NCBI GenBank assembly: GCA_047630275.1
Contig: JBLHVN010000003.1
Span: 372,001-436,000, forward strand
Source of the DNA: GCA-2720865 sp047630275
GTDB lineage: Bacteria; Bdellovibrionota; Bacteriovoracia; Bacteriovoracales; Bacteriovoracaceae
DNA length: 64,000 nt
Direction: 5' to 3'
The translations under genes were made by a program, and so were the position numbers. The notes beneath the pieces were generated by a model. That model had not been told where the DNA came from and ran no database searches. It saw nothing but the letters and a program-made list of their open reading frames with translations. Shown here piece by piece: positions 17,127-25,195 of the stretch; the stretch's first letter is position 1; every line of letters begins with the position of its first letter.

Positions 17127-18500
17127 ATGACAAAGAACATTATCCTTTTAGGACTTGTTTTAGTCATCACAGCTTGTGGTGGAAAAACAAATGAAAAGTA
17201 TCCAAATACTGGAAACGCAGACAATGAACTTATGGTTAGCTACACAATTGGTGACAGATCTGAGCTTGTTGTTGGTGAAGAGTACTGGGTTTCAACGGGA
17301 GTTAGAATTCGTTCAAGTGATGAAGTCGCCAGAAATTCTCTTGGAATAGTAAACAGAAATGACAAAGTAAGAGTTCTTGATATTGGTCCCTTTCGTGGTG
17401 ACTATGTTCAAGTTGAAGTAACTCAAACAAGATCAAATATCGCCCAATCTGAACGTTACTTTATGAGCTTTAAATACCTTGAAAAAGAAAAGGTAGATTA
17501 TAAAGAATTCAAAGGCGACCTTTTTGTAATTCAAAACATCGCAACAGAAAGGTTAAGAGTCTATAAAAGGGTTTGTGCAGATAATTCTTGTCCACATAAA
17601 ATGATCCTTGAAACAGAACTTGCTGTTGGAGAAGATAAAGACAATACAGTACGTACATTCCCAGGTTCTTTTCGTATTACAAAATGGTTTAAGTTCTACC
17701 AAGATGCAGCTAAGCATTACCCAAGATGGTATATGAAAGTTAAGAATGAAGACGGTTTCTTAGAAGACTTCATGCCACCAGAAGCTGGAAAGAGCTTTAG
17801 ACAGTGGATGAGAAAGAAGTATATGCCAAAGAACGAAGAAGGAAAAAGATACGGTGATATCCGTGGTGCCTTTGGATGGTTTACTGCTCACGTTGGACCA
17901 AATTCAAACTCACAATGGACTCATGGTACTGTTGGTTGGGGTTCTGATAAGAAAAAGTATATTCATTATACTAAAAAGAAATGGGCCAATATTCTTGTAA
18001 ACCCAAGAAGTTCAGGTTGTTCAAGAACTGATAATGAGTCTATCGCTTACCTTAGAGAGATCCTTCCAGTTGGAACACCTATTATCAAGATCTACGCTAA
18101 AGAAGCTCTACTTGATCCTACTCTAAAAGGATATAGCCCAATCAATAGAACATGGGACTATAACCTAACAACTGTTCCAAACCAAAAAGCTGGTGCTGGA
18201 ACTGTCCTTGCTGAAGGGATTACTGAAGGTAATAGATCTATTGAAACTGGAACTTACGAGCTTGATCAATACCCAACTGTCATCGAGTATCAACCAGGTG
18301 AAGAGCTTGGAAGAAACGAAGCCGCTACTGGTAACTCTGGAAACGTTTATAGAGTTGAGTCAGAAAAAATGCGTGGTGTTTACTATGTCGACGCTGGGTA
18401 TGTTTCTGGATACACAATGCCAAAGCACGATTCACTTAACCGTGGTGGATTTAAAGATGAAGAAGTTGGTCCTTGGATGAATATGGATCTTGTTAAATAA
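17127..18500 (+). CDS. L,D-transpeptidase (YkuD) lipoprotein with SH3-like domain
   Basis: 457 aa. Lipobox VITAC makes Cys17 the lipidated residue. An SH3-like segment (about 50-125) precedes a YkuD domain (about 130-330). Catalytic residues are visible: His266 in SQWTHGTVGW and Cys298 in RSSGCSRTDNE. The C-terminal 120 residues are a further extracytoplasmic part of unknown kind. The enzyme would make 3-3 crosslinks or attach molecules to peptidoglycan; predatory relatives use such enzymes on prey walls. A GGGAG ribosome site lies before the ATG, and a strong terminator follows at 18533. Confidence 0.9.
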   Translation: MTKNIILLGLVLVITACGGKTNEKYPNTGNADNELMVSYTIGDRSELVVGEEYWVSTGVRIRSSDEVARNSLGIVNRNDKVRVLDIGPFRGDYVQVEVTQTRSNIAQSERYFMSFKYLEKEKVDYKEFKGDLFVIQNIATERLRVYKRVCADNSCPHKMILETELAVGEDKDNTVRTFPGSFRITKWFKFYQDAAKHYPRWYMKVKNEDGFLEDFMPPEAGKSFRQWMRKKYMPKNEEGKRYGDIRGAFGWFTAHVGPNSNSQWTHGTVGWGSDKKKYIHYTKKKWANILVNPRSSGCSRTDNESIAYLREILPVGTPIIKIYAKEALLDPTLKGYSPINRTWDYNLTTVPNQKAGAGTVLAEGITEGNRSIETGTYELDQYPTVIEYQPGEELGRNEAATGNSGNVYRVESEKMRGVYYVDAGYVSGYTMPKHDSLNRGGFKDEEVGPWMNMDLVK

Positions 18501-18532
18501 GAAGTTTTAAAAAAATAGATTCTTTAAATATT

Positions 18533-18560
18533 AAGGCCTCCATTTGGAGGCCTTTTTATT
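18533..18560 (+). terminator. Intrinsic terminator after the L,D-transpeptidase gene
   Basis: Nine-bp perfect stem AAGGCCTCC/GGAGGCCTT with a 4-nt loop (ATTT), followed by TTTTATTAT. It separates the lipoprotein transcript from the repeat array that begins about 30 nt later. Confidence 0.88.
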
Positions 18561-18713
18561 ATCAAAGCCCAATAAACAAAGAAAAGGGGTTCATAAGCGA
18601 AGCTTGTGAGCAGCATCCTAGGGGTAGATTAATCGTTAAGATTTACAAAAGGATTTCCCGCGGGAGTGAAGAAACATTACTCGTCCTTAAAAGATGTAGA
18701 ACTATTCTAATAA

Positions 18714-18757
18714 AAGTTCTCTTCGTTACGAGGCGAACTTATTCATTTTATTTATAG
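18714..18757 (+). terminator. Terminator-like hairpin repeated in the array
   Basis: AAGTTC/GAACTT closes an inner TCG-TTA-CGA stem, and the sequence then runs ATTCATTTTATTTATAG. The T-tract is broken by other bases, so it may be a weak or Rho-aided terminator, or only a folded 3' end. It recurs in all four units. Confidence 0.35.
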
Positions 18758-18772
18758 ATTCAAAGCGCCTCA

Positions 18773-18801
18773 TTGCAATGCTCATTTGCTACGCAAATAA
18801 T
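18773..18801 (+). promoter_or_regulatory. Promoter-like element repeated in the array
   Basis: TTGCAA (18773-18778), a 17-bp spacer and AATAAT (18796-18801). The spacer contains the palindrome ATTTGC-TAC-GCAAAT (18784-18798), which could be an operator. The same element recurs about 243 bp apart in every full unit. The downstream transcript would start near 18808 and meet the AAGTTC/GAACTT hairpin of the next unit after about 150-170 nt. Confidence 0.4.
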
Positions 18802-19642
18802 CATCGCTCTACAAAAAACTACAAAGGAGGGGGACATAAGCGAAGCTTGTGAGCAGCATCCTAGGGGTAGATTAATCGTTAAGATTTACAAAAGGATTTC
18901 CCGCGGGAGTGAAGAAACATTACTCGTCCTTAAAAGATGTAGAACTATTCTAATAAAAGTTCTCTTCGTTACGAGGCGAACTTATTCATTTTATTTATAG
19001 ATTCAAAGCGCCTCATTGCAATGCTCATTTGCTACGCAAATAATCATCGCTCTACAAAAAACTACAAAGGAGGGGGACATAAGCGAAGCTTGTGAGCAGC
19101 ATCCTAGGGGTAGATTAATCGTTAAGATTTACAAAAGGATTTCCCGCGGTAGTGAAAAAGCATTACTCGTCCTTAAAAGATGTAAACCATTCTAATAAAA
19201 GTTCTCTTCGTTACGAGGCGAACTTATTCATTTTATTTATAGACTCAAAGCGCCTCATTGCAATGCTCATTTGCTACGCAAATAATCATCGCTCTACAAA
19301 AAACTACAAAGGAGGGGGTCATAAGCGAAGCTTGTGAGCAGCATCCTAGGGGTAGATTAATCGTTAAGATTTACAAAAGGATTTCCCGCGGGAGTGAAGA
19401 AACATTACTCGTCCTTAAAAGATGTAAAACTATTCTAATAAAAGTTCTCTTCGTTACGAGGCGAACTTATTCATTTTATTTATAGATTCAAAGCGCCTCA
19501 TTGCAATGCTCATTTGCTACGCAAATAATCATCGCTCTACAAAAAACTACAAAGGAGGGGTTCATAAGCGAAGCTTGTGAGCACCAACCAAGGGGCAAGG
19601 AACTAGTTAAAAAAAAGGATTAGTTTCCGCGGTAGTAAAAAA

Positions 19643-19670
19643 AAGGCTCTTTAGAAAGAGCCTTGGTTTT
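19643..19670. terminator. Bidirectional terminator at the end of the repeat array
   Basis: Nine-bp stem AAGGCTCTT/AAGAGCCTT with a 4-nt loop. On the minus strand it is followed by eight T, a strong tail; on the plus strand by GGTTTT, a weaker one. It insulates the array from the HiPIP gene. Confidence 0.8.
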
Positions 19671-19733
19671 GTGCAAAGATACTCCGCGAGCTTTGGACCG
19701 CACTAACTTTTGGCCGGAGCTTACGAACTTGAA

Positions 19734-19760
19734 AAGAAAAAAGCCCTAGGCTTTTTTCTT
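19734..19760 (-). terminator. Terminator overlapping the HiPIP stop codon
   Basis: A 12-bp perfect stem (AAGAAAAAAGCC paired with GGCTTTTTTCTT) with a 3-nt loop. The stem encodes the last Lys residues and the stop of the HiPIP gene, so coding and termination signals are shared. It should also work in the other direction. Confidence 0.8.
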
Positions 19761-20111
19761 ATCAAGTTTATAACTCTTACACCAACCACAGCTAGGGACA
19801 TACTTATTAGCGGCCATAGAGCATGGGGCGTAGTTACCGAGGTCTTTCTTGGCGTTATAGAACTTACAGTTTCCGCAAGCTTCGCCTTTATTGAATTTCT
19901 TATGTTTACTGTCTGTAGCATTAGCAACGAAGTCTAATCTTGAAGCAGTCTTAGACTTATAATCAAGAAGTTTCTTAATCGCTTTTTTATCAGTAGGAGC
20001 TCCTTGTGGGCATGACTTTGCCATAGCACCAAGAGCTTCACCTGACTTTAAGAGTGGAATGGCAGTAAGGCTTAAAAGAGCTGCTTTAAAAAATGATCGT
20101 CTAGTTTTCAT
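19746..20111 (-). CDS. High-potential iron-sulfur protein (HiPIP)
   Basis: 121 aa. The twin-arginine N-terminus (TRRSFFKAALLSLTAIPLL) points to Tat export, normal for a protein folded around its cluster. Ligand Cys79, Cys82, Cys97 and Cys108 follow the HiPIP spacing (CGNC, then YAPC, then PSCGWC). HiPIPs carry one electron in the periplasm between respiratory or photosynthetic complexes. A fifth Cys at 111 is close by. The poly-Lys C-terminus overlaps the terminator. An AGGTG ribosome site lies before the ATG. Confidence 0.9.
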   Translation of the reverse strand: MKTRRSFFKAALLSLTAIPLLKSGEALGAMAKSCPQGAPTDKKAIKKLLDYKSKTASRLDFVANATDSKHKKFNKGEACGNCKFYNAKKDLGNYAPCSMAANKYVPSCGWCKSYKLDKKKA

Positions 20112-20318
20112 GTGTACACCTATATTGATTTATCGTTATGAAGTAGAGGTAGTTTACCACCTTCTATTCCTTAAAAAAATAAGACAAAAAATGACTTTTT
20201 CTGTTTGAGTATTCAAACAAACAGCAGCTTAATGCACTCTATCAAATGCTATTCACTACTCTAACTGTATTAGACATGATAATTGGTTCTAATCACATGA
20301 AAAGGGTTTGATAAAAAG

Positions 20319-21005
20319 ATGATAATTATCAGGGTTCTTGCTTTAGGACTCCTTATTTTATTTAGTTTTAATGGTTTTTCAGAGGAAACTAATCCTATAG
20401 ATAGACTAGACTCTGGGGAGCGTAATCTTAGAAAGCGCCAAGTTGACTATCACTATGGTTATAAGAACCGACCTCACTCTCTAAAGGAAGCTAGTTCTCA
20501 TGTTGCCGCTGTCTACGGAATTACCTGGGTTCTCTATCCTGCCACTCAGCCTAAAGTGTTTCGAGATAAGGGTAGTTTCAAAAAGTATAAAAAGAACTTT
20601 GGAAAAATAGTCTTTGATCATGATGAGCCCTTTTGGAACTGGTTTGTTCATCCTATCAGCGGATCTCAACTTTACCTTTTTTATAGAGCTAATGGTTATA
20701 ATCGAATAGATTCTCTAGGGATGTCTTTTATAAGTTCAACTCTTTTTGAGCTCACCATCGAGATCTATACGGAACCTGCTAGTGTCCAGGACCTTTACCA
20801 AACTCCTGTCGTCGGTTCTATTCTAGGTTTAGGGTTAGAAGGATTAAGTATGTACTTACTTAATACTGGAAACGTTCTTGGAAAGTTCTTAGGTCATGCC
20901 TTAAATCCTATGACTCTTTTTTGGTTTTACGAAGGAAAGGTTCAACTAATTCCTAAATACAATGGAAAGAAAACAGGTAGCTTAACCTTTGTGATGGATT
21001 TTTAA
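20319..21005 (+). CDS. DUF3943 family outer-membrane-associated protein
   Basis: 228 aa with signal peptide (LALGLLILFSFNGFSEE). The blocks FDHDEPFWNWFVHPISGSQLY and YTEPASVQDLYQTPVVGSIL match the DUF3943 family, exported proteins common in Bdellovibrio-like and Bacteroidetes genomes, of unknown function. Its stop overlaps the next start by 1 nt (TAATG), so the two are likely partners in the envelope. Confidence 0.82.
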   Translation: MIIIRVLALGLLILFSFNGFSEETNPIDRLDSGERNLRKRQVDYHYGYKNRPHSLKEASSHVAAVYGITWVLYPATQPKVFRDKGSFKKYKKNFGKIVFDHDEPFWNWFVHPISGSQLYLFYRANGYNRIDSLGMSFISSTLFELTIEIYTEPASVQDLYQTPVVGSILGLGLEGLSMYLLNTGNVLGKFLGHALNPMTLFWFYEGKVQLIPKYNGKKTGSLTFVMDF

Positions 21006-21676
21006 TGAAGCTGATCTATTGTCTCATATTCCTCTCCTATTCAAATATTAGTTTTTCTTATGAAAACGACATGGCACTAAAAGCAGGTGTTGGAGTAGCA
21101 CAATCAACAATTCATGCCTTTGATTCCTCTAAGGATTATATGAAAGGACTTGGACTAAACACTCAATTTGGGTATCGTTTTTTGAGTTGGGAAATTAGTC
21201 TTTCAAGTTATATTTACTGGGGGAATATCGATGACCTCCGCTTTGAAGCTAACAATACTATAATTGCAGGTTCCGGATTATTGAGTAATGCTAGTTTCGG
21301 TCCAATAGCAAAATACATCTTTGACTATCAACCTATCAAGGCATGGAATCTTTATTTTGGTGCCGGCTACGCTTATTCATTGCAAACAGTGAAGTTGAAG
21401 GATTTTCAATCAATTAGCGGAAATTTCAATTCAAATTTTAAGTTAAATTATATTTCAAGAGGCCCTACTGTTGTATTAGGAATTGAAGAGCTCCTCCCCT
21501 TCAAAGAGATGCACGCAGTTTATATTGAACTATTTTATAGCAATCAAGTAAGTAAGAGAGTGTCAGTCGTTGATACAACTGACTTTTCCGAAGTTAAACT
21601 AATTACCACTGAAGAGAGCCGGCAAAAGATTAGAGGATCATTCTTTATGCTCAATGCAGGTATAACTTTATTTTAA
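21005..21676 (+). CDS. Predicted small outer-membrane beta-barrel protein
   Basis: 223 aa. Signal peptide (YCLIFLSYSNISFS), then alternating polar/hydrophobic strands rich in Tyr, Phe and Gly, ending FFMLNAGITLF with the C-terminal Phe usual for BAM substrates. The size suits an 8-strand barrel. It is coupled to the DUF3943 gene and followed 9 nt later by the ArsC-like gene. Family not identified. Confidence 0.72.
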   Translation: MKLIYCLIFLSYSNISFSYENDMALKAGVGVAQSTIHAFDSSKDYMKGLGLNTQFGYRFLSWEISLSSYIYWGNIDDLRFEANNTIIAGSGLLSNASFGPIAKYIFDYQPIKAWNLYFGAGYAYSLQTVKLKDFQSISGNFNSNFKLNYISRGPTVVLGIEELLPFKEMHAVYIELFYSNQVSKRVSVVDTTDFSEVKLITTEESRQKIRGSFFMLNAGITLF

Positions 21677-21685
21677 GGATCTATT

Positions 21686-22033
21686 ATGACAGCAAGACTA
21701 TTTCATAACCCACGTTGTTCTAAGAGCAGACAGGCCTTAGCTCTTCTTCAAGAGTCTAAGGTTCAATTTGAAATCCTTGAGTACTTAAAGACTCCTCTTG
21801 AGGAAACTGACTTGCTCGCATTATTTAAAAAGTTAGATAAGGCCCCTATTGAGATAGTTCGAAAAGGCGAAGCCGTCTTCAAAGAACTCTCCTTATCTAC
21901 AAAAGAACTCAGCCTCAAAGAGTGGGCCTCAGTCATAGCCCAAAACCCTATTCTTCTAGAGAGGCCTATCTTTGATAACGGATCAAAGGCCGTTATCGGA
22001 AGACCCCCGGAAGATATCCTCAGTTTAATCTGA
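21686..22033 (+). CDS. ArsC/YfgD-like thioredoxin-fold reductase
   Basis: 115 aa. HNPRCSKSRQ places the reactive Cys at residue 11, and RPIFDNGSKAVIGRPPE is the conserved end of the ArsC family. Members reduce arsenate with glutathione/glutaredoxin, but YfgD-like forms in genomes without an ars operon have no proven substrate. No ars genes lie nearby, so arsenate reduction is not assured. Confidence 0.88.
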   Translation: MTARLFHNPRCSKSRQALALLQESKVQFEILEYLKTPLEETDLLALFKKLDKAPIEIVRKGEAVFKELSLSTKELSLKEWASVIAQNPILLERPIFDNGSKAVIGRPPEDILSLI

Positions 22034-22225
22034 CTTAAACATTCAAGTACCTACACTGCCTTAGACAACTATTATGGACGGCCATTTTTTGGATGGCTAT
22101 TTTGGCCACCTTTTTTCAAGGTGTTAGAGGCTAAATAATTCGGAGTTAGTTTCCCTAAAGAACGGGCGTAAAATAGACGATACAGGAGTGATTAGGAATA
22201 TCGATAGATCAAAAAGGAAAGAGTT

Positions 22226-23482
22226 ATGAAATCACTATTAAAAACCGGGTTAATGAGCTTTGTTCTCCTACTCAGTTTTATTGTTTTTGCTGCTGAAGGC
22301 GATGTGGCGAAAGTCATTATCCTGAAAGGTTCAGTGAAGGTGAAGCTTAAAGACAATACGGTTAAGACTCTTAAGAAAGGTGATTGGGTTCCTGAAGGAG
22401 CTCAGGTTAAAACGGCTGACAAGTCCTTTGTAAAACTTCTTTTTATCGATAAATCACAAATGAACTTAGGTCCAAACTCACAGATGATCATCAATAAATT
22501 CCCTAAGAAAAAAGCCGGTATCATCACCCTGATGAAAGGTCAGCTTAGATCAAAGGTGACAAAAGACTATATGCAAATGGATCAAACAAAAGAGAAGCTC
22601 TATATCAAAACAAAGACTGCGGCCATGGGTGTGCGCGGTACCGACTTTGAAGTTGGTTTTGAAAATGGGATTACAACAACCAACCTCTATGAGGGTGCTC
22701 TCGTTGTCACTTCCTTTGATGAAATGGGTCCCCCACCAGATATGGGGAAGCTCTTTGGAGATCAAACAAAGCTTGTTCCTATCAGTGCAGGTCAAATGGC
22801 CATTTTTAAAGGTCCCTCAGCCATGCCTGCAGTTTTAAAGATTCCTGAGAATGTAATGAAAGAAGCCGTTAAATCTGGTGGAAAAGGCGGGAACCTTAAA
22901 ACTCTTAGTAACTCTAATATTAAAGTAGGTGGAAACAACCTTCTTCTTCCTGGAACTAAAAAAGAAGATGTTGCTAACTCTTCAGCTGGTGAAGCTTCTA
23001 AGGTAGCCACTAGTTCAACCGATGATAAAGGTCCAATAGTGAAAGAAGAGAAAGCTCCAGCTTCAGAGGCCGGAAGAGGCCCTGGAGATAAGATGGCAGG
23101 TGCCCCAGGAACTAAAACAGCGGGCTCAGGCCCTGGTGCTAATGGCCCAGTTGGCGGTCCTATGGGTGGACCTCAAGATGGTCGTGGTCCAGCTAGTATT
23201 GACGGCAAAGGTTCCCCTGGAGAATTCGGTGGACCAGAAGCTGGAGGAGATTGTCCCCTATCAGGATGTGGTGGTTTAACTGGAATTGAAGGACCAGCAG
23301 GTTTTGAAAGTGACTTTGCGATGGATGGCCCTATTCTAGAAGATCCTTGTATTCTTGACCCTGGACTTTGTGAAGTTGCCCCACTAGATGGTGATATCTG
23401 TGCAAGCAACCCTCAATTGCCACAATGTGGCGGAAGCGCTGGGTCATCAACTAATGTACAATTCAATTTTTCAACCCAGTAA
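22226..23482 (+). CDS. Secreted FecR-domain protein with Gly/Pro-rich tail
   Basis: 418 aa. Signal peptide, then a FecR domain (about 24-190): GDVAKVIILKGSVKVKL, AQVKTADKSFVKLLFIDKS, and KTKTAAMGVRGTDFEV. From about residue 235 the chain is low-complexity, rich in Gly, Pro and Ala, ending with four Cys in the segment CPLSGCGG...CILDPGLC and two more later. It is followed by a TPR/beta-barrel gene and a CHASE2 cyclase gene. FecR domains bind or display at the cell surface in such three-gene sets. AAGGA ribosome site. A terminator follows, so the three genes are not strictly one transcript. Confidence 0.88.
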   Translation: MKSLLKTGLMSFVLLLSFIVFAAEGDVAKVIILKGSVKVKLKDNTVKTLKKGDWVPEGAQVKTADKSFVKLLFIDKSQMNLGPNSQMIINKFPKKKAGIITLMKGQLRSKVTKDYMQMDQTKEKLYIKTKTAAMGVRGTDFEVGFENGITTTNLYEGALVVTSFDEMGPPPDMGKLFGDQTKLVPISAGQMAIFKGPSAMPAVLKIPENVMKEAVKSGGKGGNLKTLSNSNIKVGGNNLLLPGTKKEDVANSSAGEASKVATSSTDDKGPIVKEEKAPASEAGRGPGDKMAGAPGTKTAGSGPGANGPVGGPMGGPQDGRGPASIDGKGSPGEFGGPEAGGDCPLSGCGGLTGIEGPAGFESDFAMDGPILEDPCILDPGLCEVAPLDGDICASNPQLPQCGGSAGSSTNVQFNFSTQ

Positions 23483-23536
23483 TTCTTTTCAATAAAAGCT
23501 ATTTCTAGCTATAATTATCTATAATTAAAGGTTTTT

Positions 23537-23566
23537 GAGGCTCGATTCATCGGGCCTCTTTATTTT
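23537..23566 (+). terminator. Intrinsic terminator after the FecR-domain gene
   Basis: GAGGC-T-CGAT / ATCG-G-GCCTC hairpin followed by TTTATTTT. It lies only 16-24 nt before the next start codon, so expression of the downstream genes needs read-through or its own promoter inside this short gap. Confidence 0.75.
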
Positions 23567-23581
23567 CAAGGAATGAAACTA

Positions 23582-25165
23582 ATGCCAATCTTAAGGACGC
23601 TTCTTTGTCTTATTCTACTTCTTACTAGCTCCGGATCCTGGGCCCAGTCCAGAGGCTTTGATGCTATATCTAATTTATTTAGCAAAGGCTCTTACGCAGA
23701 AGTTTTAGAATCACTTAAAACCTACCGTCCCAAATCAAAAGCTCTCCGAGCAGAAAAAGAATACTTTAAAGGAATATCAGAGTCGCGCTTGGAGCAGTTT
23801 GATCCTTCTACAAAGTCCCTCTTAAGGGCCATTGCCCTTGGAACTAAACGTGCTGATGTTTATTATGAACTTGGACAAGCCTTCTACGGAAACAACGACC
23901 TTCCTAAAGCTCAAAAGTACTTTATCCAATCGGCTAAAAGAGGCTTTAAACCTTCCATCTCTTATTACTATGTCGCCTATTCTAATCAGATCCTTGAGAA
24001 ATATACCAAAGCTAAGAAGTTCTACTCTCTTATGCTAGTACAAAAAGATGCCAGTAAAGACTATCTGCAAATCGCTAATTATCAATTAGCTGAGATCCTT
24101 CATGAGCTAGCTTTAAAAAAAGAGAATACTAAAGAGTTGGTGGTTAAGTATGTCATTCCTCGCTACGACCAAGCCTTGGCCATTGACCCGAAGGCCAGGC
24201 TCGCAACAGAGATAACAACAAGAAAGAAAGAAATCATCAGACGCTATGGGCTTGATCCAAACCAGCTTGTCTCAGGAAAGATGTTCCCTAAGAAACGTCA
24301 CCGCTTAACTCTTTCTCAAAGTTATAAATATGATAATAATATCACCCTAACCACTAACCTTCCCTCTGTACAAGCGACTAAGAAAGATTCTTATATCTAT
24401 GAAACCAATGCAGGAGCTTCTTATAGTTTCCTCTTTGCTCAACGCTATATACTTACGCCAGAGATAAAGTTTAAATATGTAAAACACTCTGATAGGGAAA
24501 CTCCTGCGGTTTACGAAGATGATCGTTATGAGATCAAACCAGCTCTTAAAAATAGGCTTGATCATAAGATTGGTAAAAAGCCTGGCAGCTTTACCTTTGA
24601 CTATAAATGGGACTACGCCGCTAGGGATCAGTATCAGAAGAAGTCCCTCGGAAAGTATAGCCAAGGATCAACTTGGACCATTGGCGAGAAGATTGGCTTC
24701 TTTCGATTTGGAGATACCGGAATTAGTTATTCAAATGGGGGGACTGATTATCATAGCCCGTCCCTTGATTATGACCTTACTAGCTGGACAGTTACTCAAA
24801 CAGTTATCAGACCTAGTGGAAGCCTTTTTCTCCTTATGGCCAACTTCTCAGAGAGTAGGTTTGCTCTAGCACCAACAAACGACTCTGACACGACAATGTT
24901 AAGAGTTGATTACATCCTTCCTAAGTTTGCTAATCAGTATTCACTTCACGTTGGCTTCTCTGTGACCTTTCTTAAAGTACTGGCCACTGTTGTAACAACA
25001 GGTACTGAGAAAACTTATGCACCAAGCATCAAACTAACTAAAGCTGTGAGGCCAAACGTCAAACTTTCCGTGAACTATGACTATTCAAAGAAAGTCTCTA
25101 ACGCTGGCGAGTCTAATGAATACACTAAACATGTGACGGGATTTGAAATCAGCGCAAGCTTTTAA
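23582..25165 (+). CDS. Outer-membrane protein with TPR domain and C-terminal beta-barrel
   Basis: 527 aa. Signal peptide ends SGSWAQ. TPR-like repeats fill about 30-190 (AEVLESLKTYRP, DVYYELGQAFYGNNDLPKAQ). From about 235 the pattern is transmembrane beta strands (LTLSQSYKYDNNITLTTNLP) to the end at FEISASF, with the terminal Phe. Two ATGs are possible: AAGGA touches the one at 23573 but is 9 nt from the one at 23582, so the latter is preferred. It sits between FecR and CHASE2-cyclase genes, a known linkage, and probably forms the outer-membrane part of that system. Confidence 0.83.
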   Translation: MPILRTLLCLILLLTSSGSWAQSRGFDAISNLFSKGSYAEVLESLKTYRPKSKALRAEKEYFKGISESRLEQFDPSTKSLLRAIALGTKRADVYYELGQAFYGNNDLPKAQKYFIQSAKRGFKPSISYYYVAYSNQILEKYTKAKKFYSLMLVQKDASKDYLQIANYQLAEILHELALKKENTKELVVKYVIPRYDQALAIDPKARLATEITTRKKEIIRRYGLDPNQLVSGKMFPKKRHRLTLSQSYKYDNNITLTTNLPSVQATKKDSYIYETNAGASYSFLFAQRYILTPEIKFKYVKHSDRETPAVYEDDRYEIKPALKNRLDHKIGKKPGSFTFDYKWDYAARDQYQKKSLGKYSQGSTWTIGEKIGFFRFGDTGISYSNGGTDYHSPSLDYDLTSWTVTQTVIRPSGSLFLLMANFSESRFALAPTNDSDTTMLRVDYILPKFANQYSLHVGFSVTFLKVLATVVTTGTEKTYAPSIKLTKAVRPNVKLSVNYDYSKKVSNAGESNEYTKHVTGFEISASF

Positions 25166-25195
25166 TTATTTTTTTAAAGTTCTGAAGGAAAGACA

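Larger units (their letters stand above)
18592..19644. repeat. Tandem array of four 242-243 bp repeats plus a decayed fifth; candidate sRNA array
   Basis: Units start with CATAAGCGAAGCTTGTGAGC at 18592, 18835, 19078, 19320 and 19563. Units 1 and 2 are essentially identical; units 3 and 4 differ at a few positions, including a 1-nt deletion in unit 3. The fifth copy is recognisable for about 80 bp and then ends at a terminator. Each full unit holds, in order: a CCCGCGGG palindrome, a GAGTGA/TTACTC hairpin, an AAGTTC/GAACTT hairpin followed by a T-rich stretch, a TTGCAA-N17-AATAAT promoter-like pair around an ATTTGC-TAC-GCAAAT palindrome, and AAAGGAGGGG, a perfect complement of the 16S anti-Shine-Dalgarno end. 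A 75-codon frame crosses each junction, but the deletion truncates it in one copy, so coding seems unlikely. This fills the 1.2-kb stretch without a recognised gene. Confidence 0.92.

Noticed and set aside
18773..19485. Protein-coding 75-codon frames crossing the repeat units
   Set aside because: The frame is truncated by a 1-nt deletion in one copy, has no ribosome site before its ATG, and runs through hairpins and the promoter-like element.
18592..19644. CRISPR array
   Set aside because: The repeats are contiguous 243-bp units without short repeats separated by unique spacers, and no cas genes are near.
18592..19644. Integron attC-like or transposon repeats
   Set aside because: No integrase, transposase, gene cassettes or target-site duplications; units are tandem and nearly identical.
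21686..22033. Part of an arsenic resistance operon
   Set aside because: No arsR, arsB or arsA genes nearby; the gene follows outer-membrane genes.
22060..22225. Riboswitch or terminator in the gap before the FecR gene
   Set aside because: A CACCTT/AAGGTG hairpin and GGCC repeats are present, but there is no T-tract and no known riboswitch core.
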